This document shows, in pieces, positions 1-7,789 of a DNA stretch of 64,000 nt. The position numbers and the translations under genes were made by a program. The stretch lies in assembly GCA_020639095.1 (NCBI GenBank), contig JACKHH010000002.1, positions 124,001 through 188,000 on the forward strand, in the 5' to 3' direction. Source of the DNA: Phycisphaerales bacterium (lineage in GTDB: Bacteria > Planctomycetota > Phycisphaerae > UBA1845). A model generated the notes under the pieces. That model was not told the origin of the DNA, searched no databases, and worked only from the letters and a program-made list of their open reading frames with translations. The first letter of the stretch is position 1. Each line of letters begins with the position of its first letter.

Positions 1-228
1 GGTATGACCGCGTTCAACGACGTTCGCTTCGCGCTGCTTGGCGGATCGATCGTGGATTCGAACGCGCTCTTGCGTGCGTACATCTGGCACTGCATCGGTC
101 TGCCGATCGTGCTGAGCGTTTTCCTGATCGTGCACTTCTGGCGTATTCGCAAGGACGGAAGCATTTCCGGTCCGGCGCCGATCAAGCTGGAGCACGATTT
201 CAAGGATTGGGCGCCGGCCAAGGCTTAA
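1..228 (+). CDS. Cytochrome b6-type subunit, C-terminal end (5' partial)
   Basis: The frame enters from the left edge with no stop, so only the last 75 codons of a longer gene are present. It encodes the final haem-binding helix of a cytochrome b: histidines in YIWHCIGLP and LIVHFWRIRKDG lie 15 positions apart. That spacing is typical of b6-type cytochromes (mitochondrial-type cytochrome b has 14). The RIRKDG-SISGP ending also resembles PetB. The protein would be the quinol-oxidising membrane subunit of a bc-type complex. The next gene encodes the matching subunit IV-like half, so this is a split b6/IV arrangement. The internal ATG at 4 is not a credible start because the homologous helix begins upstream. 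Confidence 0.85.
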   Translation, partial: GMTAFNDVRFALLGGSIVDSNALLRAYIWHCIGLPIVLSVFLIVHFWRIRKDGSISGPAPIKLEHDFKDWAPAKA

Positions 229-302
229 GGCGCAGGCATCAGTCAAGAACGAAGAAGCAGAACCCACGCGCCTCGCGGCGCCTACCCCTTTAGGATCATA
301 CG

Positions 303-1232
303 ATGGACTGGATTCAGCTCTGGCAAATCGCTTCGGCGCCGGACAACGTACCGATTCTCATCATGCTTGCGCTGGTCGGGTTCTACACCTGCTACGCGTT
401 CAAGCAGGCGTTCGCGAATGATCGCCTGGCAGCGGAGTTGGAAGCCGACCCGGTCATGCAGAAGACGCATCACCGCAAGCGCTTCCCCTTCCAGAAAGGG
501 TGGGCTGAGCGCGTTCACGTTTGGCCGTATTTGCTGAAGATCGAGTTCCTGGCCGCCATCATCGTCACCGCAATCCTGATCGTGTGGTCAATCACGCTCG
601 ACGCTCCGCTGGAAGAACCAGCCAACCCGTCGCTCACGATGAACCCGTCGAAGGCGCCGTGGTACTTCCTGGGCCTTCAGGAAATGCTGGTGTACTTCGA
701 CCCGTGGATCGCGGGCGTCGTCGCACCGGGCATCATCGTTGTCGGACTGATGGTCATTCCCTACGTCGATGTGAATCCGCTGGGCAACGGCTACTACACC
801 TACAAGCAGCGCAAGTTCGCGATCTGGACGTTCCTGTTTGGCTTCCTGATCCTTTGGGTGCTGCTGGTGTTCATTGGCACGTTCATCCGCGGCCCTGGTT
901 GGCAGTGGTTCTGGCCCGGAACGTTCTGGGACCACCACCGCGTGGTCCACGAAACGAACCGCAACCTGCATGAGATCTTCGGAATCTCCGGCCAACCGGC
1001 AGAGGGGATTTTCGGAGCAGCCGTTGTCGGCGGCTACTTCGCGTTGGGTATGGCCGCCTTCCACGTGCTCTTCAAGAAGTTCGCTAACAACGCCTATCGT
1101 GCGATGAACATCGTGCAGTTGCTGATCGTCAACAGCCTGTTCGTGATGATGATGGGTATGCCGGTAAAGATCATTGCCCGCTTGGCGTTCCGCATCAAGT
1201 ACGTGTGGGTCACGCCGTGGTTCAACATCTGA
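303..1232 (+). CDS. Cytochrome b subunit IV-like (PetD-like) protein, extended
   Basis: 309-residue membrane protein of the C-terminal cytochrome b family. After an N-terminal helix (about residues 15-35) and a helix near 80-105 it has NPSKAPWYFLGLQEM (about residues 115-130). This is the quinol-oxidation-site segment, with APWY where bc1 complexes have PEWY. Further helices follow (about 140-160, 180-205, 240-260 and 270-290). At 309 residues it is about twice as long as plant PetD; long forms of this kind occur in bacterial complexes. It lies 74 nt after the b6-type gene and would pair with it in a quinol-cytochrome c oxidoreductase. AGGA (292-295) precedes the ATG. The Rieske and cytochrome c partners must lie outside the window. 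Confidence 0.85.
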   Translation: MDWIQLWQIASAPDNVPILIMLALVGFYTCYAFKQAFANDRLAAELEADPVMQKTHHRKRFPFQKGWAERVHVWPYLLKIEFLAAIIVTAILIVWSITLDAPLEEPANPSLTMNPSKAPWYFLGLQEMLVYFDPWIAGVVAPGIIVVGLMVIPYVDVNPLGNGYYTYKQRKFAIWTFLFGFLILWVLLVFIGTFIRGPGWQWFWPGTFWDHHRVVHETNRNLHEIFGISGQPAEGIFGAAVVGGYFALGMAAFHVLFKKFANNAYRAMNIVQLLIVNSLFVMMMGMPVKIIARLAFRIKYVWVTPWFNI

Positions 1233-1259
1233 CCGGCGGGTGCGTGATCGACGAACAGT

Positions 1260-1280
1260 CCCCCCGCGCCAAGCGGGGGG
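1260..1280 (-). repeat. TTGGC-loop hairpin, copy 1
   Basis: An 8-bp perfect stem with a 5-nt loop. Read on the minus strand the loop is TTGGC, as in the copies at 1313, 10925 and 23810. Here the stem is almost all G:C. It lies 28 nt after the cytochrome stop and could also help end transcription, but no T-tract follows. Confidence 0.7.
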
Positions 1281-1312
1281 CCGAAAGAGAGTGCAGCCAA
1301 AGCATAATGTTG

Positions 1313-1333
1313 CCCCAGGCTTGGCGCCTGGGG
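1313..1333 (+). repeat. TTGGC-loop hairpin, copy 2
   Basis: An 8-bp stem (CCCCAGGC / GCCTGGGG) closing the loop TTGGC, followed by TTCTGAT. The copy at 10925 is identical through stem, loop and TTCTGAT. The copy at 23810 is the reverse complement with one compensated base-pair change. Copies 1 and 2 face each other in one intergenic gap. Confidence 0.75.
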
Positions 1334-1376
1334 TTCTGATCTGCATTCGCATCAACCGAACACCCCTCAGGTCAAC

Positions 1377-2252
1377 GTGATTTCAGACCAACGTCCAGAA
1401 AGCAGTCAGCCGGCACCCGCGGAGGCTGCAGCGCGCAAACGCATCTCCCCCCTGCTGATCATGATCTTCGTGGTCGCGTCGGTGGCGCTGCCGATTTACT
1501 TCTGGCAGGGCACGTGGTTTGGTACGCGACTCTCAAACGCGCAGCTTGCGGAATACCTGGCTGATCGCGACAACCCGCGTCACGTGCAGCATGCGCTCGT
1601 GCAGTTGACCGAGCGGTTAGACGACGGACCAGCCGATGAACGCGAGTTCTATCCCGCGATGGTGGCGCTCGTCGATCATCCGAGAGAACAGGTGCGTTCG
1701 ACGCTGGCGTGGGCGATGGGCTGGGACCCGTCATCGGAAGAGTTTCACGAAGCGCTGCGCACGCTGCTTACGGACGACGTCGTGCTCGTACGCCGGAACG
1801 CAGCGCTCGCGCTTTCGAAATTCGGTGACGATGCAGCCCGCAGCGAACTCCGCGAGATGCTCGTGCCCTACACGGTGATCTCGCCCTTCGCCGGTGAAGT
1901 CAGCGACCTGCTCGCGAAGGGTCGGCCCGTGAAGGCGCACACCGATCTCGCGCGCATCGCCACGGACGACGGCGTCACGCACAAGTTCGCTGCCCCGCTG
2001 AACGGCACGGTGCTAACGCTGTCTGCCGCCGACGGGGACAAAGTGAACGTGGGTGACGCGCTCTGCGAAATCGCCCCCGGCCAGCAGGACATGTGGGAAG
2101 CCCTCCGCGCCCTGGCAATCGTCGGCACACCCGACGACATCCCCGCCATCCAGCAGGCCCTCAATCGCCGCTACGCCGACGCCCAGGTCGCGGAACAAGG
2201 CGAAAGCACGATCAAACTGATCGAAGAACGCGCTGGCCAGCAGGCGAATTGA
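1377..2252 (+). CDS. Membrane-anchored HEAT-repeat protein with lipoyl-like barrel-sandwich domain
   Basis: 291 residues, GTG start. One N-terminal transmembrane segment (about residues 25-44, SPLLIMIFVVASVALPIYF) follows a positive stretch. Residues about 60-160 form HEAT-like helices (for example LVDHPREQVRSTLAWAMGWD). Residues about 163-234 form two barrel-sandwich half-motifs: ISPFAGEVSDLLAKG and, after a short hairpin, APLNGTVLTLSAADGDKV. This resembles lipoyl or HlyD-adaptor domains. One more HEAT-like pair follows. The hairpin tip (ATDDGVTH) has no lysine where biotin or lipoate would attach, so the domain is probably structural or protein-binding. The gene lies 144 nt after the cytochrome b pair on the same strand, suggesting an assembly or accessory role for that complex (inference). 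Confidence 0.75.
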   Translation: MISDQRPESSQPAPAEAAARKRISPLLIMIFVVASVALPIYFWQGTWFGTRLSNAQLAEYLADRDNPRHVQHALVQLTERLDDGPADEREFYPAMVALVDHPREQVRSTLAWAMGWDPSSEEFHEALRTLLTDDVVLVRRNAALALSKFGDDAARSELREMLVPYTVISPFAGEVSDLLAKGRPVKAHTDLARIATDDGVTHKFAAPLNGTVLTLSAADGDKVNVGDALCEIAPGQQDMWEALRALAIVGTPDDIPAIQQALNRRYADAQVAEQGESTIKLIEERAGQQAN

Positions 2253-2268
2253 AGCAAGCGGGGTGCCC

Positions 2269-2757
2269 ATGCAACACCTCTGCACCGATAAGCACGGCAC
2301 GGCATTTTACGCAATGCGATATTCGCCGGGGTCTCTCCTGCCTGACGCCCTTCCGTGGTCCGACGATAAATACGATTGCGTAATCATGAGCTTGCTCGGC
2401 GACGAACTAACCACGGAATACGCCGTATCCGTGGCTGATGAGGTGTGTCGAGCAAGAATCGACTACGTCGGTGCGGTAGGCCCCAAAGGCGAGTGGCTTC
2501 ACGACATCATTGATCAGTCAGACGTGATCCGGGAGATCCAGGAGGGTGTGCGTGACAAAGTGCTGATGACCACGTGGCACAATGACGTTAACAGCATCGG
2601 CGAATTGGCCGATCTCATGACCTGCTTCGATGGAAGCTCGAAACGGCTGGCAACCGTCTTTCTTGGTTCAAGCGACGACTACGAAATGTGTACACGTACG
2701 TTGCGTGAGGAACTCGTGCTCTGTCTAAAGCGGAATGAAGAAGAGGAAGAAAGTTAG
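2269..2757 (+). CDS. Hypothetical protein
   Basis: 162 residues if started at the ATG; an in-frame GTG at 2263 would add two. No family was recognised. The middle, YDCVIMSLLGDELTTEYAVS, and FLGSSDDYEMCTRTLREEL read like an alternating alpha/beta cytoplasmic domain, and the tail is acidic (EEEEES). No signal peptide or membrane segment is visible. It starts 16 nt after the HEAT protein stop, so it may be co-transcribed with it. Base composition is less GC-rich than the neighbouring genes, hinting at a different history. Confidence 0.7.
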   Translation: MQHLCTDKHGTAFYAMRYSPGSLLPDALPWSDDKYDCVIMSLLGDELTTEYAVSVADEVCRARIDYVGAVGPKGEWLHDIIDQSDVIREIQEGVRDKVLMTTWHNDVNSIGELADLMTCFDGSSKRLATVFLGSSDDYEMCTRTLREELVLCLKRNEEEEES

Positions 2758-2904
2758 CGGGGGTCCAATAGGACAGTATCGCAGGATGGCTCAGGCCGAT
2801 TCGGCTTGGAGTCTCGATTGCGAATTTTCAATGCAGATTAGCGAGGTCTGACGCGAGCTGGCAGCCAGGGAAACTCGCGACACATCGACCTCGTCGCGAA
2901 ACCT

Positions 2905-3075
2905 CAACCGCGAAGCGGCCTAGGCCGGTCGTTTACGGCCGGTTCAGGCTGACCTCGCAATAGCCCCCACCCGACACCCTTGCCGCCCTTCGGGCGGCAA
3001 GGGTGTCGGGTGGGGAGGTTCATCTTCACCCGTCCAACCGGGCCTAAAGGCCCGGCCTAGGCGGCTTCGCCGTTG
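2905..3075. repeat. 171-nt near-symmetric palindrome between convergent genes
   Basis: Two 84-nt arms (2905-2988 and 2992-3075) separated by three bases (TTC). The inner 24 nt of each arm are perfectly complementary (2965-2988 with 2992-3015). The next 20 nt are largely unmatched. The outer 40 nt match at 34 of 40 positions by hand alignment, centred on CCTAGG. It occupies the gap between the hypothetical gene ending at 2757 and the ferredoxin gene ending at 3197. It could terminate both transcripts, though no T-tract is present. The remainder of 2758-3196 shows nothing recognisable. Confidence 0.8.
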
Positions 3076-3196
3076 CTATTCGAGCGCGGAACAATCCCGG
3101 ACACCATCGCAAATTCGCGTGGCGACACCATTGGTGTTGCATGCACATTGGGTTTGAAAATAGCTTTGAAACTGAATGGTTCCGCGGACAGGACGC

Positions 3197-3535
3197 CTAG
3201 TACGGCAACTCCCCAAACCGCTCTTCGAAGTCCGGCGTCTCGACCATATCGATCGCGTCCCATGGGCAGCCGTCGAGGTACATGTCCATCGGGCCTTTGC
3301 TTGTGCAGCGTTTGCAGCCGATGCACTGGAGCGGGTCGACGATCACCCGGCCGAAGTCCGGGGCGTAAACGTCATCCTTCACGAGCAGCATGCACTGATC
3401 GACCGGGCACAACTCGATGCACACCGGCGAACCGGCACATCCCGTACACGCGTCGTTGATCACCGCGATATCCTTGGGCTTCTTCTTGCGCGGTTTGGCC
3501 TGGGGTGCGGACTTGGCTGGATCGGCAATGGGCAT
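3197..3535 (-). CDS. 4Fe-4S dicluster ferredoxin
   Basis: 112 residues with two iron-sulfur cluster motifs. The first reads CTGCAGSPVCIELCPVD (a CxxC...C...CP type with a longer gap). The second reads CIGCKRCTSKGP, followed by DGCPWDAIDM. This is the layout of bacterial-type ferredoxins that carry two clusters and shuttle electrons in the cytoplasm. A basic, alanine-rich N-terminal stretch (about residues 1-22) precedes the first cluster and has no signal-peptide character. GAGGAA lies about 8 nt before the ATG. No redox partner is adjacent, so the specific pathway cannot be read from context. Confidence 0.85.
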   Translation of the reverse strand: MPIADPAKSAPQAKPRKKKPKDIAVINDACTGCAGSPVCIELCPVDQCMLLVKDDVYAPDFGRVIVDPLQCIGCKRCTSKGPMDMYLDGCPWDAIDMVETPDFEERFGELPY

Positions 3536-3737
3536 GCTGAACGTTCCTCGTGTATCAAACGAATGCGGGCGACGCAGGCAACCTCGCCGGCCGCGATGAC
3601 TCTCCGACCTTGGACGCGGCAGGGTCAGTCCCCAGCCGCTATGCAGGATTATAACGGGTCAGCCGTGAATGCGTAGTCGGTTCAGGGCCGTGCTTTCCCG
3701 CTGCTCTGCACTCTGAATTCTGCACTCTGCACTATCC

Positions 3738-3794
3738 CCGCTCCCTTACAGTCGCGGCTCGGATTTCCGCTCCCTTACAGTCGCGGCTCGGATT
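3738..3794. repeat. 28-nt direct repeat, two copies
   Basis: Two identical 28-nt units (3738-3765 and 3767-3794, one T between) built around CTCCCTTACAGTCGCGGCTC. A related 28-nt copy with three differences is at 24463-24490. The units abut the 3' end of the FIST gene. Just upstream (about 3700-3735) there is also a short CTGCACTCTG-type direct repeat. The rest of 3536-3737 shows no gene. Confidence 0.75.
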
Positions 3795-3800
3795 GGGCCC

Positions 3801-4964
3801 TTATGGCTCGCGAAACAGGATGATGCTGCTGGTGAACCCGTGGATGAACGTCTTGCCCCCCACCGGGCCGATCTCGCCCTGGGCGAAAAAGCCGGCTGTG
3901 TGGCAGTTCTCCGCGACGCGGTTCACCAGTCCGATATCGTGGTTCGACTGCTCGAAGAAGTTGCGACCCCGGCCATTGCAGGTGAACAGCAACGCCCCGC
4001 CCGCGGTCGGCCCGTTCCGCTGCGACTCCTCAACCAGCATCCGCTCCATCTCCTCATCAGCCGTCCGCGAGTCGCGCACGTGGAACTGCACGGTCTGACC
4101 GGGCCGCAGGAAATCGCCCACCGCCAGCGCCTGATCCTCGCGCACGCCCATCATGTTCCGCACCAGGAACCCGCCGACGCCAAGATCGCGACGCTGCTCA
4201 TCGATCAGCCTGCCGACCTGCAAGCCCTTGCGCATGAGGTTCTGCTCGGACTCATCCGCTTGCTTGTATACATCCTGCAACACGGCATACGCCGGTCTGC
4301 CACCGAGTTCCTGAATGAAATTGTCCTCGGCCTTCGTGATGACGAACGGTTCGCCCACCGGGCGACAACCCTGCGACACCACTGAACTCACCCTGACATT
4401 GCCGGTCAGCGTGACACCCACCATTCCGCGGCGCAGCGTTTGGTCATTCAGGAATAGGCGATTCTGACCCGGACCAGACGCACCGCTCGCCATCCCGCCG
4501 ACAATCGTACTTCCCGGGAAACTCGCATCGAGCGCATCGATCGACGTCTGCACATCAACCGAGAACGGATCGGGCAGCATGATGATGCTCGGCACGTCGT
4601 CAGCCACCGCGCCGAGTCGTTCGCGCCAGGCTTCGCGATTGTCACCCAGACCAGCCACATCTTCCTGATCGATGACAAACGGCAGCACGCGTACACCGGG
4701 AAGCTTCGCGACCCAGAGCACGACAGCCGGTTGATGCTCAATCTCCGCCGTCGGGCCGACGATGCTCTCGCCCGTGCAGCCGATCAGATTGCGGCAGTTG
4801 ATGCCCGTATAGATCCCGCGCACCAACTCGTCGAACTCTGGCCCGTAATGATGCGACGCGAAGACGACCGCGAGATCGGGTTCGAACGCTTTGAGGTCGA
4901 CGCACAGATCGTGCACCGCTTCTTCGGTCTCGCGGCGAAGCGATAGTCGGGAGAGGAATTTCAT
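3801..4964 (-). CDS. FIST domain protein (FIST_N and FIST_C)
   Basis: 387 residues. The N-terminal part (about 30-200) has the FIST_N pattern: LAVVFASHHYG, then NLIGCTGESIVGP, a variant of the family's GCSTxGE signature. The C-terminal part (about 230-385) is FIST_C, with ALLFTCNGRG, HTAGFFAQGEIGPV and FIHGFTSSIILF near the end. FIST domains are predicted small-ligand sensory domains, possibly for amino acids, and act alone or attached to signalling modules. No membrane segment or output domain is seen, so this is a stand-alone cytoplasmic FIST. AGGA precedes the ATG. It is divergent from the receiver-like gene at 5107 across a 142-nt gap. Confidence 0.88.
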   Translation of the reverse strand: MKFLSRLSLRRETEEAVHDLCVDLKAFEPDLAVVFASHHYGPEFDELVRGIYTGINCRNLIGCTGESIVGPTAEIEHQPAVVLWVAKLPGVRVLPFVIDQEDVAGLGDNREAWRERLGAVADDVPSIIMLPDPFSVDVQTSIDALDASFPGSTIVGGMASGASGPGQNRLFLNDQTLRRGMVGVTLTGNVRVSSVVSQGCRPVGEPFVITKAEDNFIQELGGRPAYAVLQDVYKQADESEQNLMRKGLQVGRLIDEQRRDLGVGGFLVRNMMGVREDQALAVGDFLRPGQTVQFHVRDSRTADEEMERMLVEESQRNGPTAGGALLFTCNGRGRNFFEQSNHDIGLVNRVAENCHTAGFFAQGEIGPVGGKTFIHGFTSSIILFREP

Positions 4965-5106
4965 CGCAATCCTATTATGCTCTAAGCGGCAAGTCGGTGA
5001 TTTGCCGCGAATCGTCGAAAATGACGGCTCGGTCCAATGCGTCTATTATACGCCGTCGGCGGTCAATATCCGCCCATTCACTGTATGCTGGAGCATCGCG
5101 ATTGGC

Positions 5107-5457
5107 ATGTCAAAAATCATTGCCGTTATCGGCGATCTGATCTTTCGCAGCAAGGTTGAAGGCACCGGCAGCGCCCTGGGGGCTGCCGTCCGCACGGTGT
5201 CGTCCGCGCGGGAGGTATCGGCCTGTGCTTCCGGTGAAACCCCCAGCCTCGTCATCGTGGACATGGCGCTTCCCCAAGCCGATGCGGAAGCAGCCATCCG
5301 CGCCGCGAAAGAGGCAGGCGCCGCCAAGATCGTCGCGTTCTTTTCACACGTCGATACGCAGCTCGCCGAGTCAGCCAAACGCAGCGGAGCCGATGAAGTC
5401 ATGCCCCGCTCGCGCTTCGTCACCGCGCTGCCCGATCTGATCCGCGAAACGCTTTAG
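5107..5457 (+). CDS. CheY-like receiver protein, degenerate
   Basis: 116 residues, alpha/beta receiver-type fold. VIVDMALPQAD carries the aspartate expected to be phosphorylated. KIVAFFSHVDTQLAESAKRSGADEVMPR follows the beta4-alpha4-beta5 pattern, with serine at the Thr/Ser position. The conserved lysine after beta5 is replaced (MPRSRF), and only one acidic residue is left near beta1 (IGDLIF). Phosphotransfer chemistry may therefore be altered. The ATG at 5107 was chosen because the fold begins there; the frame extends upstream without conserved features. It is divergent from the FIST gene, and a shared signalling role is possible. Confidence 0.7.
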   Translation: MSKIIAVIGDLIFRSKVEGTGSALGAAVRTVSSAREVSACASGETPSLVIVDMALPQADAEAAIRAAKEAGAAKIVAFFSHVDTQLAESAKRSGADEVMPRSRFVTALPDLIRETL

Positions 5458-5633
5458 ACGTCGCGCGCACACCACGCAACGTCCGCGATAATCAATGCAC
5501 GATGTCCAAAATGCGTCAGTGATTGTCATCAAATCGCGTGAATGCACGCTGGTTTCAATTGCAGCGCGCGCGCCGCACCGTTACAATTCACGTACTGGGG
5601 AAAGGTCACACGCACCAGGCGTTACAACTTGCG

Positions 5634-7781
5634 ATGAAATTCCGCTTACTCACCTCACACCGGTTGGTCACTGTCGTCATCTTGTCGGCATGGTTGCTCT
5701 TGCCCGCGTCAGCCGCTGCGCAATCGTACCGCACGTACAACAACATCGCACAGCTATTGCTCGACGCGGAATCAGACTATCCCACGCTCTGTCGGCGTGT
5801 GAATCTCGGCACCAGCGAACAAGGCAAGCCAATCTGGGCGCTGAACATCTCCGACAACGTCGGCATCGAAGAGGACGAGCCGGAGTTCAAGTACGTCTCG
5901 ACGATGCACGGTGACGAGTGGGTCGGCAATGAGATGATGCTGTACCTCATCGACGAGTTGCTCGGTGAGTACGGCAGCGACGCGCAGATTACCAACCTGG
6001 TCAACGAACTCGACATCTGGATCGTGCCGGTGATGAACCCGGACGGGTTTGCAATTCCCCAACGCGAGAACATCGACGGCGAAGACCTCAACCGCAGTTT
6101 CCCCGATCGCATCGACGACCCGGTCAACACGACGGCGGGCCGCCCTGCCGAGACCGCAGCCATCATGAACTGGAGCGCCGCGAACAGCTTCACGCTGTCC
6201 GCGAACCTGCACACCGGCTCGCTGGTCGTGAACTATCCCTACGACAACAACGCGTCGCACACGTCCGGTGTCGACACGCCAAGCCCGGACGATCTCCTGT
6301 TCGAGTACATCAGCGAGGAATACTCAAGCCGAAACTCGCCGATGTGGAACAGCGGTTCGTTCTTTCACGGCATCACGAACGGGACCGATTGGTACGTCGC
6401 GATCGGCGGCATGCAGGATTGGAACTACGTCTGGATGGGTTGCAACGAGGTCACGCTCGAACTCAGCAACACGAAGATACCGTCCGCGTCGCAAATCCCC
6501 ACGTTCTGGAACAACAATCGCGACGCGCTGCTCGCGTACATGGACACCGCGTTGATCGGTGTTCGCGGCATCGTCACGGACGCGGTTTCCGGCGAACCGC
6601 TGGCCGCCACCATCACTGTTGTGGGCAATTCGCATCCGGTGTACAGCGATCCGGATATTGGCGACTACCACCGCATGCTGCTGCCGGGTACATACGATTT
6701 GGTTTTCACTGCCGATGGGTACGGGCAGCACCAGGTATCGAATGTCGCGGTGTCGTCCGGAGCAGCCACGCGCGTTGATGTCGCTCTGGCGCCGCCGCCG
6801 GCGATTGTCACACCCGCGACGCTGCCCGGTGGCACACTGAACGCGCCGTACGGGCCGCTGCAAATCACGGCCAACGGCGGGCAACCGCCCTACACCTGGG
6901 AGGCGCTCACCGACAACGCGTACAGCGAGGACGTGCAGGTGGGCAGTGCGTTCGCGGAAACTGGAATCGCCAAGGGCTGGCACGACGACGATGCGTACTG
7001 GGATTATCCAATAGCGTTCGCTTTCCCGTTCTACGGCGCGAACTACACGACGCTGCGCATTCACTCGAACGGATTCATCAACTTCGGCGCGATCAGCGGC
7101 AGCGAATGGCAGAACAGCAGTTCGCTGCTCCTGAGCAACCGCCGCATCGCCCCGCTGTGGGACGACCTGCGCACAGACGTCAGCGGCACCGACATTTACG
7201 TTGACGATTCGCAGAGCGATCGCGTCACCGTGCGTTGGGACGCGGTAACCTACACCGGGCAGCACCCGGTCGCTGTTTCGGCGACGCTCTTCGACACCGG
7301 GGAAATCCAGTTCGACTACGGCCCCGGCAACACCAGCCTCACACCGACAATCGGAATTTCAAACGGCGACGGCATCGACTACACGTACTCGACCTACAAC
7401 AACGCATCGACGTTGGCCAATGCAGCCTCCGTCGTTTTCTCGCCGGGCTCAACGCTTCCGCCGGGCATGGTGTTTACCGCCAGTGGCTTGCTTCAGGGCA
7501 CGCCGACGCAGACCGGCACCTTCGACGTGATGCTGCGGGTGATCGATGTCGACGGGGGCTACGCTACGCAGACGTTCACCATCACGATCAGCGAAGCCGC
7601 AGCCGATGGCGACTTCGATCAGGATGGTGACGTGGACTTGCAGGACTATCGCGCGTTTCAGGCGTGCATCGGTGCGAGTTCCGCGCCGTGTACCGATGCG
7701 TTCGAGTTTGTCGTTGACGGCGTGGTGACGGTTGACGATCTCGCACCGTTCACGACCGCACTCAGCGGACCGGCTGATTGA
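5634..7781 (+). CDS. Secreted M14 zinc carboxypeptidase with Ig-like, nidogen-like and EF-hand-like tail
   Basis: 715 residues. The ATG was chosen because it starts a classic signal peptide (MKFRLLTSHRL...LLLPASAAAQS). The peptidase M14 domain (about 35-310) has zinc ligands in HGDEW (H92, E95) and NLHTGS (H193), with a glutamate near E276 (VTLELS). A carboxypeptidase-regulatory-like beta domain follows (about 311-395, GVRGIVTDAVSGEPL). Next come half an Ig-like module (NGGQPPYTWEAL), a nidogen-like domain (HSNGFINFG, NRRIAPLWDDL) and the other half of the Ig module (LPPGMVFTASGLLQGTPT). It ends in DFDQDGDVDLQDYRAFQACIG, the calcium-loop tail shared with four other proteins here. It probably trims peptides outside the cell. 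Confidence 0.88.
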   Translation: MKFRLLTSHRLVTVVILSAWLLLPASAAAQSYRTYNNIAQLLLDAESDYPTLCRRVNLGTSEQGKPIWALNISDNVGIEEDEPEFKYVSTMHGDEWVGNEMMLYLIDELLGEYGSDAQITNLVNELDIWIVPVMNPDGFAIPQRENIDGEDLNRSFPDRIDDPVNTTAGRPAETAAIMNWSAANSFTLSANLHTGSLVVNYPYDNNASHTSGVDTPSPDDLLFEYISEEYSSRNSPMWNSGSFFHGITNGTDWYVAIGGMQDWNYVWMGCNEVTLELSNTKIPSASQIPTFWNNNRDALLAYMDTALIGVRGIVTDAVSGEPLAATITVVGNSHPVYSDPDIGDYHRMLLPGTYDLVFTADGYGQHQVSNVAVSSGAATRVDVALAPPPAIVTPATLPGGTLNAPYGPLQITANGGQPPYTWEALTDNAYSEDVQVGSAFAETGIAKGWHDDDAYWDYPIAFAFPFYGANYTTLRIHSNGFINFGAISGSEWQNSSSLLLSNRRIAPLWDDLRTDVSGTDIYVDDSQSDRVTVRWDAVTYTGQHPVAVSATLFDTGEIQFDYGPGNTSLTPTIGISNGDGIDYTYSTYNNASTLANAASVVFSPGSTLPPGMVFTASGLLQGTPTQTGTFDVMLRVIDVDGGYATQTFTITISEAAADGDFDQDGDVDLQDYRAFQACIGASSAPCTDAFEFVVDGVVTVDDLAPFTTALSGPAD

Positions 7782-7789
7782 TTCAGGTA

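Noticed and set aside
1876..2070. Biotin or lipoate attachment domain
   Set aside because: The hairpin has no lysine in the expected place, so only the fold is claimed.
5040..5072. Promoter with TTGACC and TATAAT on the minus strand before the FIST gene
   Set aside because: The two boxes are only about 10 nt apart, too close for a standard promoter, so it is not listed as a feature.
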